Positions 1-5,348 of a stretch of DNA of 5,348 nt are shown here, piece by piece (the first letter of the stretch is position 1; each line of letters begins with the position of its first letter). Origin of the DNA: Planctomycetota bacterium. GTDB taxonomy: Bacteria; Planctomycetota; UBA1135; GCA-002686595. Where the stretch lies: positions 1 through 5,348 of the forward strand of contig JAJFFA010000702.1 of the NCBI GenBank assembly GCA_021776885.1, read 5' to 3'. The notes under the pieces are model-generated. The model was not told the origin of the DNA and did not search any database. It worked only from the letters and a program-made list of their open reading frames with translations. The position numbers were made by a program, and so were the translations under genes.

Positions 1-290
1 TCGCCGCGCTCCTGGCTCGGAAAGCGGCGCAGGGTCGTCGCGACCCCCAGGCGCTTCGCCACCGTCTTGAAGATCAGGCCGGGGTAGCAGCGGAAGCTGA
101 TCAGGGGCATGCCCACGACCCGCACCAGGGGCGGGAAGAAGAACAGGAGCCCCTCGCCCAGGCCGAAGACCATGGGCTCGGAGATCGGGTGCCCGGCGTT
201 GTGCAGCAGGGCCGCGGTGACGCCGCTCTCGCAGTGGGCGGCCTGCAGGTGCTCGAAGGCCGGGCGGGCGGCTGCGCGCGACTCAGGCAT
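1..290 (-). CDS. BtrH N-terminal domain protein (putative acyltransferase/peptidase-like), 3' end missing
   Basis: The visible part is the first 96 residues; the gene continues past the left edge. Seen: FEHLQAAHCESGVTAALL at residues 12-29, then SEPMVFGLGEGLLFFF at 37-52. This is the pattern of the BtrH N-terminal family, with Cys20 as the probable nucleophile following His19. Known: BtrH of butirosin biosynthesis is an acyltransferase that moves an acyl group from a carrier protein to an aminoglycoside amine. BtrH-like proteins also occur, as I recall, beside darA/darB in flexirubin-type clusters. Inference: here it may transfer an acyl group, possibly an aryl polyene acid onto the resorcinol hydroxyl. 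The ATG at 288-290 is preceded by GGAG four bases upstream and overlaps the end of the previous gene by 8 nt, which suggests translational coupling. Family assignment is fairly sure; substrate is unknown. The C-terminal half cannot be judged. Confidence 0.85.
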   Translation of the reverse strand, partial: MPESRAAARPAFEHLQAAHCESGVTAALLHNAGHPISEPMVFGLGEGLLFFFPPLVRVVGMPLISFRCYPGLIFKTVAKRLGVATTLRRFPSQERG

Positions 291-720
291 CGGGCTCCGC
301 GTCCGACAGGAAGACGTGCCGGGCTGTGTCGGGGACCGTAGCGAGCTCGGCGGGGTCGACGGCCAGGGCGCCGGCGTAGCGCGCCAGCAGCTCGCTCGAG
401 AGGCGCGCGAAGATCGCCGGCTTCAAGTGGCGCTTGACGCGCCAGGTGGCGAGCCCGACCTGGGCGGCGAAGATGCGCGGCGTCAGCTGATGGGTCGCGA
501 GGTGGTAGGCCAGGGGCGAGCGCTTGCCCGCCACGACCGCCTGGCGCTCGGCCTCGACCTCTTCCTCCTGGTGCAAGAGCGCCTGGCTGGTCGCCAGGTG
601 CTCGACCTCCCAGCCACGGCTCTCGGCCTGCACGTAGCGTCCGGACTCGTCGACCGCGTAGCACGCCCGCTTGTGCTGGCGATAGAAGGAGTCGTCCTGG
701 GGAACCTCGTCCTTGCGCAT
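283..720 (-). CDS. Conserved hypothetical protein of DAR/flexirubin-type operons, probable HTH C-terminal half
   Basis: This is a 145-residue soluble protein without signal peptide or membrane segment. The N-terminal half (residues 17-60) has CYAVDESGRYVQAESRGWEV followed by a charged, Glu/Gln-rich stretch (about 42-62) likely to be helical. The C-terminal half (about 68-130) reads SPLAYHLATHQLTPRIFAAQ and VGLATWRVKRHLKPAIFARL, then YAGALAVDPAEL at 115-126. The spacing resembles a Cro/C1-type helix-turn-helix, with the turn around VGLATWRVKRHL (88-99) and a terminal 'sVeeL'-like element. I recall similar small proteins between the ketosynthase and BtrH genes of Bacteroidetes flexirubin clusters, but know no proven function. 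It starts 11 nt after the ketosynthase stop and overlaps the BtrH-like gene by 8 nt. No clear Shine-Dalgarno precedes the ATG, so translation probably depends on coupling. A regulatory role is possible but unproven; it could instead be an accessory or scaffold protein of the pathway. Confidence 0.85.
   Translation of the reverse strand: MRKDEVPQDDSFYRQHKRACYAVDESGRYVQAESRGWEVEHLATSQALLHQEEEVEAERQAVVAGKRSPLAYHLATHQLTPRIFAAQVGLATWRVKRHLKPAIFARLSSELLARYAGALAVDPAELATVPDTARHVFLSDAEPDA
291..298 (-). promoter_or_regulatory. Ribosome binding site of the BtrH-like gene
   Basis: The minus strand reads GGAG (295-298) four bases before the ATG at 288-290. It lies inside the last codons of the upstream gene, which supports this ATG as the start and a coupled reading of the two overlapping genes. 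Confidence 0.6.
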
Positions 721-731
721 CGTGCGAGGGG

Positions 732-1898
732 TTAGCCTGCGCCCCCGGCCACGGTCAACAGCATGTAGCCGACCGAGAAGCGCGCGCTCTCCGGAACGTA
801 GCACAGGATCTTCTCCCCGGGCTTCAGGCGCCCGGAGCGGAACAGCTCGTCGAGCATGATGTAGATCGAGGCCGAGCCCGTGTTGCCCTTCGTCGAGAGG
901 TTCGTGAACCAGCGCTCGAAGGGGATCTCGAACTCGATCTCGCACAGGCGCCCGGCGACCTCGTCGCGGAAGAACTCGGAGGAGTAGTGCGGCAGGAACC
1001 AGTCGACCTGGTCCGGGCGCAGGGGCTGGCGCTCGAGCACCCGGGCCAGGGCCTCGGCCACGGTCGTGCGTGTGGCCTCTGCCCCCAGGAGGCGCACGTC
1101 CTGAGTCAGGTTGAACATGCCGAGCTGCGCGGACTCGGCCAGGCCGGAGGTCTCGCGCCAGCCCTGCAGCGACCCGTCGGCACGCTTCTGGCCGCCCCAG
1201 TACATGCAGGGCTCGAGCTCGCCCGCGAAGGAGACGATCTCGATCCAGTCGATCTCGAGGTGCAGGCCCGCGCCAGCGCTCTCGGAGACCCACAGGGCGC
1301 CGGCGCCGTCGGAAAGCATCCAGCGCAGGAAGTCCTGGCCGAAGGCCATCACCGGGTCGCGCTCGAGGGCCTCCGCCGCCTCGTCGTCGGCGGGGAAGTT
1401 CGCCGAGCGCAGTACGTTGGACGAGATCTCGGAGCCGGTCGCGACGGCGTGGCGCGCCTGTCCCGAGGCGACCGCCATGGCCGCGTACTTGAGCGCCGTC
1501 AGTCCCGACAGGCAGGTGCCGCTGGTGGCGGCGACCTCGCAGTGGGAGAGGCCCAGCTCGGCCTGCACCATCAGGGCGTGGTTCGGCATCAGCACGTCGG
1601 GGGAGGACGTGCCACAGACCAGGGTGTCCACGTCCGACAGCTCGAGCCCCGCGTCCCGGGCGGCGACGCGCACGGCCTCGGCCGTCATGCGGGCGTTGGT
1701 GTGCGTCTGCTGCTGGGTCTCGGGGTCGAGGGCGTAGTGCCGCTGGCGGATGCCGTTGCGGCGCAGGATCAGGCGCCGCGTGCGCGAGGCCTTCCCTCCG
1801 ATGCAGCCGAGCATCTCCTCGATGCGGTCGTTGCCGATCGGCTCACCGGGTAGGAAGGAGCCGACCGAGAGCAGCTTCGGTTTCGAAGACCAGGGCAT
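732..1898 (-). CDS. darB: Beta-ketoacyl synthase III, DarB-like (dialkylresorcinol-forming ketosynthase)
   Basis: This 388-residue protein is a complete thiolase-fold ketosynthase of the FabH class. The catalytic triad is visible: Cys129 in ATSGTCLSGLTALKYA, His304 in FLPHYSSEFF and Asn339 in STKGNTGSAS. It is longer than housekeeping FabH (about 320 residues), as expected for DarB-type enzymes, with extra sequence around 165-195 and 225-260. Known: DarB in Pseudomonas and in flexirubin-type clusters performs the Claisen/aldol chemistry joining two acyl-derived chains into a cyclohexanedione later aromatised by DarA. The assignment rests on the motif context and on the immediately upstream DarA-like gene, whose stop lies 8 nt before this ATG. 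There is no strong Shine-Dalgarno, so coupled translation is likely. An alternative is a KAS III for another pathway (lipid or quinolone type), but the neighbours argue for DAR synthesis. The protein is soluble. Confidence 0.92.
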   Translation of the reverse strand: MPWSSKPKLLSVGSFLPGEPIGNDRIEEMLGCIGGKASRTRRLILRRNGIRQRHYALDPETQQQTHTNARMTAEAVRVAARDAGLELSDVDTLVCGTSSPDVLMPNHALMVQAELGLSHCEVAATSGTCLSGLTALKYAAMAVASGQARHAVATGSEISSNVLRSANFPADDEAAEALERDPVMAFGQDFLRWMLSDGAGALWVSESAGAGLHLEIDWIEIVSFAGELEPCMYWGGQKRADGSLQGWRETSGLAESAQLGMFNLTQDVRLLGAEATRTTVAEALARVLERQPLRPDQVDWFLPHYSSEFFRDEVAGRLCEIEFEIPFERWFTNLSTKGNTGSASIYIMLDELFRSGRLKPGEKILCYVPESARFSVGYMLLTVAGGAG

Positions 1899-1906
1899 GC
1901 GTGGAC

Positions 1907-2848
1907 TCAGGAGGAGGACGAGGACGGGAGCGACCGGTCACGCTCGCCCGAGGGCCAGCGCAAACGCTCCACGTAGGAGGCGATGGGGGTGCGCAGGATC
2001 GGATACAGGACCAGGCGCACGAGGATCGAGATCGGAAGCAGGACCAGGATCGTGAAGATCAGGTAGAGCGCGAAGAAGAACAGCCCCGGCTTGCGCAGAG
2101 CTGCCCCCGGGGGGCCGAGCAGGCGCAGCAGCGGCGCCCACACGGCGAAGGTCGCGCGGCCCACGAGTTCGGGCACGACGAAGCGCTGCTCGACCTCGAC
2201 CGCACCGAGCCCCTTGAACAAGGGCTCGGCCCGCTGGAGGTCATCTTTGCGCTCGACCAGGGCGTCGCCGAAGCGCGCCAGGTCCTCGATCGTCTCGGCC
2301 GTCACACCGGCCGGCGGGAAGACGCTGAAGGCGTCGCTGCGGCCGGTGAACATCCAGCGCGGCGTGGTGACGAAGGTGGCCCAGGTCGGGCCGCCGTCGG
2401 TGACGACCACGTTGTCGGTCTGCCGCGCGCCCAGACGCTCGAGGTCGCGCTTCATGCGCAACGACGCGGTGTGCCACATGTTGCGGCAGGCGCACAGGGT
2501 CACGACGGGGGTGTCGCGCAGCACCCGCGCGTGGGGCGAGGCGAGGAAGCCCTGGATCGGCAGGGAGGGGGCCAGGTACCAGACCGTGTAGGCCAGCACG
2601 ATGAGGTCGTACTTCGCGTCGGGATCGAAGCCCGGGGTCTCGATGGCCGGCGCGTGGCCCAGGACGCTCTCGGGGAACACGTCCAGGAACTGACCCAGGC
2701 CCCAGGGGAAGGGGTACGCGGGCAGCGACTGGAGTGCCTCGACGTGAAGCTCGAACCCGTCCTGGCCCTCGAGCCCGGACAGGAATGAATCCAGTGCTCG
2801 GCGCAGCTGGCCGGTCTGGGAGTAGTAGAGCGCGAGGACGCGGGTCAT
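1907..2848 (-). CDS. darA: Dialkylresorcinol condensing enzyme/aromatase, DarA-like flavodoxin-fold protein
   Basis: The 313-residue protein opens with VLALYYSQTGQL (residues 4-15), a flavodoxin-type FMN phosphate-binding loop. YDLIVLAYTVWYLAPSLPIQ (80-99) fits the second flavin-contacting loop, and VVTLCACRNMWHTA (115-128) is a recognisable DarA-family element with Cys119 and Cys121. The C-terminus holds a strongly hydrophobic stretch, about 256-285 (LFFFALYLIFTILVLLPISI), probably one membrane helix or hairpin, and ends in a Ser-rich tail. Known: DarA acts with DarB to make dialkylresorcinols and is credited with aromatisation; a flavin fold fits an oxidative step. Inference: it works at the inner membrane face near lipid-like products. 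An in-frame TAG at 2873-2875 limits upstream starts, so the ATG at 2846-2848 is the best choice even though no strong Shine-Dalgarno is adjacent. It is the first gene of the leftward operon, or follows the histidine kinase gene after 97 nt. Confidence 0.9.
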   Translation of the reverse strand: MTRVLALYYSQTGQLRRALDSFLSGLEGQDGFELHVEALQSLPAYPFPWGLGQFLDVFPESVLGHAPAIETPGFDPDAKYDLIVLAYTVWYLAPSLPIQGFLASPHARVLRDTPVVTLCACRNMWHTASLRMKRDLERLGARQTDNVVVTDGGPTWATFVTTPRWMFTGRSDAFSVFPPAGVTAETIEDLARFGDALVERKDDLQRAEPLFKGLGAVEVEQRFVVPELVGRATFAVWAPLLRLLGPPGAALRKPGLFFFALYLIFTILVLLPISILVRLVLYPILRTPIASYVERLRWPSGERDRSLPSSSSS

Positions 2849-2945
2849 CGGTCTTGGCTGGAGCCCGCTCCTCTATAAGAAGGTGGGGCTCGAAGCGCCG
2901 CAGGATACTCGACGGCCGGCTGCGTCCGAGGGGCGTGGATCGAAT
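2849..2945 (-). promoter_or_regulatory. Short intergenic region before the darA-like gene, possible promoter
   Basis: These 97 nt separate the kinase stop from the darA-like start. The minus strand contains TTATAG (2873-2878), the only AT-rich hexamer nearby and a possible -10 element, but no convincing -35 element lies 16-18 nt upstream. An imperfect palindrome GGAGC-CC-GCTCC spans 2860-2871 in the presumed leader. I see no strong terminator hairpin with a T tract, so readthrough from the kinase gene is possible. Promoter assignment is weak. Confidence 0.2.
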
Positions 2946-4640
2946 TCAGGGCGCCGCGGGCAGGCGCACCCGGGCCAGGGTGCCCTCGCCCTCGCGGCTG
3001 TCGATGGACAGGCGCCCCGAGAGGTTCCAGACGATGGAGCGGCAGATCGACAGGCCCAGACCGCTGCCCCCGGGCTTGGTGGTGAAGAACGGCTCGCGCA
3101 CCCGGGCCAGGTTCTCGGCCGGGATGCCGCCGCCCGTGTCCCGCACCTCGAGCACGACGTCCCGCCCGGCGCGGTAGAGCCGCAGGCCCAGCTGCCCCCC
3201 GTCGGGCATGGCGTCGCGGGCGTTGGTGCACAGGTTGAGGACGAGCTGCTCGAGGTCGGACTGGGCGGCGCGCACGGCGGGCAGCTGCGCCTCGACCGAG
3301 CGCTCGACCTCGATCAGGTTGCGCCGCATCGACTCGGCCACGATCGAGAGGGTCGAGTCCAGGGCCCGTACCAGGTCGCCCTCCCCGACCCGGACCTGCG
3401 CCGTGCCCCGGGCGAAGGAGAGCATCTGGCCGAAGACGCGGCGGCAGAAGGAGAGGGAGTCGAGCACGGCGTGCAAGTCTTCGAGCCAGGTTTGGGCGGG
3501 GGGCGGCGTGCCCTCCTCGAGCTCGGCGATCATCTGCTGCACCAGGGGCAGGGCGGTGCCCACGGCGTTGTTCACGTCGTGGGACACGCCGCGCGCCATG
3601 TCCGCGACGGCGTGCTTTTTCTCGGCCTCGACCATGCCGTGCTCGAGGGACTCGGCGCGGCGCAGGTGGGTCAGGGCGATGGCGGCGTGGGTCAGGAAGC
3701 CGAGCAGGAGCCGCGCCTCGTAGGGGCCCAGGCTGCCGGCGTGGATCGAGCTGATCTCGAGCACCCCCAGGAGGCCTTCGCGCGTGGCGAGGGGCGCGCA
3801 CAGGAGCGCGCCCTGGGGCGGGGGCGAGGGCGCTGCGTCCGGCGCTGCGCCGTTCGGGTCGGGCTCGTCGTCGAGCAGCTCCGCCAGGGGCAGGCCGCGC
3901 TCGCCGCTCCACTCCTGCCACTTGCCGTCGCGTGCGCGCTCGAAGCCGAACACCTGGCCCTGGTCGAGCAGGGCGCGCAGCTCGGTCGAGAGTTCCAGTC
4001 GGCGTCCGACCCGGTGGCTCCCGCCCTTGCGCCAGGACACCTGTTCGGCGACCAGCGTCAGCTCCCCGGGCTCGCCGGCGTGCATGTAGACCGCGGCCGA
4101 GTGGTCGTAGCGCGTGAGTGAGCGCAGCCCGTGCAGCAGGCGGTAGAAGAGGTCCCGCGGACGGAGCTGTTCGAGCAGCTTCTGGTCGATCCGCGCGCGC
4201 ACCTCGGCCGAGCGCTCGGCGTCGATGCGGGCGAGGTGCCTCGAGACCAGCTCCCCGACCCGTGCCATGGGCGCGACCAGCTCCTTGGGGTAGACCCCGT
4301 CCAGGCGCTGCAGGGCCAGGACGGCCCACGGGCGACCGCGCCGCTCGATAGCGGCCAGGAGGGTGTGGCGCGCCAGCCGCGGGCGCTTCCCGAGCAGGAA
4401 GCGGCGCAGGGCGGCCGTCTTCCAGGCGTCGGGGGGCAGGTCCGCGGGCAGGGACTGGCGCACGACCATCGCCGCGCGGCCCTCGTCCAGCACGGCGATG
4501 CAGGTGCGCTCGGCGCCGTAGTGTTCCCGTGCGTGGCGTAGAACCACACGCAGCGCCTTCTCGACGTCGCGCACACGCTCGAGCTGCGCGCCGGTGTCGA
4601 AGAGGAAACGGAGGAAAGCGAGCTCCTGGGCGTCGTCCAT
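2946..4640 (-). CDS. Soluble sensor histidine kinase with GAF-like input domains
   Basis: This 564-residue protein has no signal peptide or membrane helix, so it should sense a cytoplasmic cue. Residues 8-140 and about 160-328 look like two GAF-type domains; the second ends in GALLCAPLATREGLLGVLEI (277-296) and carries an Asp/Pro/Ala-rich insert (about 257-276). A helical linker leads to the dimerisation/phosphoacceptor region with His354 in ARGVSHDVNNAV. The ATPase part shows the N box (LNLCTNARDAM, Asn469 and Asn473), G1 (DTGGGIP, 501-507), F box (EPFFTTK, 516-522) and G2 (GGSGLGLS, 524-531), so it appears fully active. There is no receiver or HPt domain and no response regulator in the window, making it an orphan here. 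The ATG at 4638-4640 was chosen because domain-like sequence starts directly after it; the frame stays open to 4991, but that part is low in family character and overlaps the divergent gene. No clear Shine-Dalgarno precedes it. Confidence 0.9.
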   Translation of the reverse strand: MDDAQELAFLRFLFDTGAQLERVRDVEKALRVVLRHAREHYGAERTCIAVLDEGRAAMVVRQSLPADLPPDAWKTAALRRFLLGKRPRLARHTLLAAIERRGRPWAVLALQRLDGVYPKELVAPMARVGELVSRHLARIDAERSAEVRARIDQKLLEQLRPRDLFYRLLHGLRSLTRYDHSAAVYMHAGEPGELTLVAEQVSWRKGGSHRVGRRLELSTELRALLDQGQVFGFERARDGKWQEWSGERGLPLAELLDDEPDPNGAAPDAAPSPPPQGALLCAPLATREGLLGVLEISSIHAGSLGPYEARLLLGFLTHAAIALTHLRRAESLEHGMVEAEKKHAVADMARGVSHDVNNAVGTALPLVQQMIAELEEGTPPPAQTWLEDLHAVLDSLSFCRRVFGQMLSFARGTAQVRVGEGDLVRALDSTLSIVAESMRRNLIEVERSVEAQLPAVRAAQSDLEQLVLNLCTNARDAMPDGGQLGLRLYRAGRDVVLEVRDTGGGIPAENLARVREPFFTTKPGGSGLGLSICRSIVWNLSGRLSIDSREGEGTLARVRLPAAP

Positions 4641-4647
4641 GTCGGCT

Positions 4648-4663
4648 GCCCACAGCGGTGGGC
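4648..4663. repeat. Perfect inverted repeat upstream of the kinase start
   Basis: GCCCAC (4648-4653) and GTGGGC (4658-4663) are perfect 6-bp arms around the 4-nt spacer AGCG. In the kinase mRNA this would form a GC-rich hairpin ending 7 nt before the ATG, where a ribosome would bind. It could equally be a protein-binding operator. In GC-rich DNA a stem this short can arise by chance. Confidence 0.4.
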
Positions 4664-4754
4664 GCGCGGATCCTAACGCTTGCTGGCGCTGGAGATCGCG
4701 GCGTCGATCGCGTACACAGGGTGCGGGCCGTCGGCGAGTCGTCGCACGGCCCCG

Positions 4755-4774
4755 TTGACCCGTTCTTGACCCGT
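4755..4774 (+). repeat. Direct repeat TTGACCCGT, 11-bp period
   Basis: TTGACCCGT occurs at 4755-4763 and again at 4766-4774, separated by TC, so the copies start 11 bp apart and face the same side of the helix. The core GACCCG recurs at 4781-4786. The site lies 42-62 nt before the start of the rightward gene. Two tandem half-sites for a transcription factor are a reasonable reading; no regulator is identified. Confidence 0.4.
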
Positions 4775-4806
4775 CGCTCGGACCCGGAGCGCGGGCCCGT
4801 TGTTCC

Positions 4807-4812
4807 GGAGGG
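4807..4812 (+). promoter_or_regulatory. Ribosome binding site of the rightward gene
   Basis: GGAGGG lies 4 nt before the ATG at 4817-4819. It is the best Shine-Dalgarno match in the window and decides the start of the incomplete rightward gene. Confidence 0.7.
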
Positions 4813-4816
4813 TGGC

Positions 4817-5348
4817 ATGGACGCTCTTGCTCTGCTCTGTACGCTCCACGCGGACGGTCCCACGACCCTGAAGCGCCTGCGCCGCTCGGGGTGCGAGCGG
4901 CTCGACGCCTTCGCGGGCCTCGACGCGGAGGACCTCGCCCGCCGGCTCGACCTGGAGCCCGCTGCGGCACGCCGGCTGTTGCGTGAGGCACGCCACCTGC
5001 TCGAGCGCGTCGACGATGCGCCGATCGACCGCGAGGAGGCGCCCGAGAACCTGGTGCCGGCGCGGGCGACGGCAGCGCCGGCCCTCGATGCCCGGAGCTC
5101 GCCCGCTCCGGCTCCTGTGACCCCGGCTCCTGTGACCCCGGCTTCGGCGGGCGCGGCGCCCCTCGAGTCTCCTCGGCCGCCGGCCGCGGTCGACGTGGAA
5201 GGGGTCGCGACCGGGGCGGCGGCGGCGGACTTGCGGCGCAGCGAGCGAGCCATCCTCGGGCGGGTGCTCGATCGCTGGCGCGAGGACGACGAGCGCGAGC
5301 CCGATTCGCCCCTGCCCGCTTCCCTGGCCCCCGAGGCCGTCGAGCCAG
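4817..5348 (+). CDS. Helix-hairpin-helix-like protein with Ala/Pro-rich linker, 3' end missing
   Basis: The frame is open for 177 codons from an ATG with a strong Shine-Dalgarno to the window end, and has the same GC-rich third-position use as the other genes. Residues 13-66 (for example TTLKRLRRSGCERLDAFAGL, then DAEDLARRLDLEPAAARRLL) look like paired helix-hairpin-helix units such as those of RadA/DUF4332-like proteins: a first 'Leu-x-x-x-Gly' hairpin, then 'la-l-aeeLa..l.l....ArrlleeAr'. Such units often bind DNA without sequence specificity but also act in protein contacts. Residues 82-125 form an Ala/Pro-rich, low-complexity linker with a tandem APVTP unit. Then comes a charged helix, about 139-160 (DLRRSERAILGRVLDRWRED). 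No catalytic domain is visible in this part. I cannot name the protein; a second domain beyond the edge is likely. It is read divergently from the kinase and may share control with it. Confidence 0.75.
   Translation, partial: MDALALLCTLHADGPTTLKRLRRSGCERLDAFAGLDAEDLARRLDLEPAAARRLLREARHLLERVDDAPIDREEAPENLVPARATAAPALDARSSPAPAPVTPAPVTPASAGAAPLESPRPPAAVDVEGVATGAAAADLRRSERAILGRVLDRWREDDEREPDSPLPASLAPEAVEP
5111..5140 (+). repeat. Two perfect tandem copies of a 15-bp unit in the linker
   Basis: GCTCCTGTGACCCCG occurs at 5111-5125 and 5126-5140. It keeps the reading frame and encodes APVTP twice inside the Ala/Pro-rich linker. It is a likely slippage product that could vary in copy number between strains. 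Confidence 0.75.

Larger units (their letters stand above)
4641..4816. promoter_or_regulatory. Divergent intergenic region between kinase and helix-hairpin-helix gene
   Basis: This 176-nt gap between two divergently read genes must hold the promoter for the rightward gene and probably one for the kinase. It contains an inverted repeat and a direct repeat, listed separately. TTGACC occurs twice on the plus strand (4755 and 4766) and resembles a -35 hexamer, but no good -10 lies at standard spacing. On the minus strand TAGGAT (4669-4674) is a loose -10 match without a matching -35. No promoter can be fixed by eye. Confidence 0.4.

Noticed and set aside
721..1293. Extension of the 145-residue protein upstream into the ketosynthase gene
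   Set aside because: The frame stays open to 1293, but that part is an out-of-frame reading of the ketosynthase with Arg-rich composition. The ATG at 718-720 starts family-like sequence right after the ketosynthase stop.
987..1853. Plus-strand open frame of about 290 codons antisense to the ketosynthase
   Set aside because: The minus strand carries an intact KAS III with Cys/His/Asn triad. The antisense frame has no family features.
2883..4121. Plus-strand open frame of about 410 codons antisense to the kinase
   Set aside because: The opposite strand encodes a kinase with all catalytic boxes. The antisense product is low-complexity Gly/Arg/Ala/Gln-rich sequence typical of a shadow frame.
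4792..4799. 8-bp palindrome CGGGCCCG before the rightward gene
   Set aside because: It has no spacer and no longer arms, and short GC palindromes are common by chance at this base composition.
4641..4991. N-terminal extension of the kinase frame up to 4991
   Set aside because: The extra 117 residues are Arg/Pro/Ala-rich without domain character and overlap the rightward gene, which has a strong ribosome binding site. The ATG at 4638-4640 begins convincing sequence.
4673..4996. Minus-strand 107-codon open frame opposite the start of the rightward gene
   Set aside because: It lies mostly antisense to the better supported rightward gene, has no recognisable motif, and its start has no clear ribosome binding site.
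2845..5253. Very long minus-strand open frame of about 800 codons
   Set aside because: It is out of frame with the histidine kinase, is dominated by Arg/Ala/Pro/Gly, has no recognisable domain, and overlaps both the kinase and the divergent gene. It is an expected artefact of high GC content.

Overview
This is a very GC-rich bacterial window with strong G/C preference at third codon positions. Such a composition fits Planctomycetota, Myxococcota or another high-GC Gram-negative group, but nothing here fixes the taxon. Four genes run leftward from 2848 to the left edge, a histidine kinase gene reads in the same direction just upstream of them (2946-4640), and a divergent rightward gene starts at 4817 and leaves through the right edge.

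Positions 1-2848 (minus strand) form a tight operon in transcription order: a DarA-like flavodoxin-fold protein, a DarB-like ketoacyl synthase III, a 145-residue protein of unknown function with a probable helix-turn-helix half, and a BtrH N-terminal-domain protein cut by the window edge. The junctions are 8 nt, 11 nt and an 8-nt overlap. This gene set matches, from memory, the dialkylresorcinol (DAR) module known from flexirubin-type and aryl-polyene pigment clusters. In that pathway DarB condenses and cyclises two acyl-derived chains, DarA aromatises the product, and the DAR can be esterified to an aryl polyene acid. The BtrH-type protein is a plausible candidate for an acyl-transfer step. 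No acyl carrier protein or polyene gene is inside the window; these would have to lie beyond position 1 or elsewhere in the genome.

Positions 2946-4640 (minus) encode a soluble 564-residue sensor histidine kinase with two probable GAF-like input regions, a phosphoacceptor His354 and all ATP-binding boxes, but no receiver domain. Only 97 nt, without an evident terminator, separate it from the darA-like gene, so co-transcription is possible. No response regulator is present in the window.

Positions 4641-4816 are a divergent intergenic region with a perfect 6-bp inverted repeat close to the kinase start and a 9-bp direct repeat with an 11-bp period. From 4817 a rightward gene begins behind a good Shine-Dalgarno sequence. 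It encodes a helix-hairpin-helix-like N-terminus followed by an Ala/Pro-rich linker, and it is incomplete at the window end.
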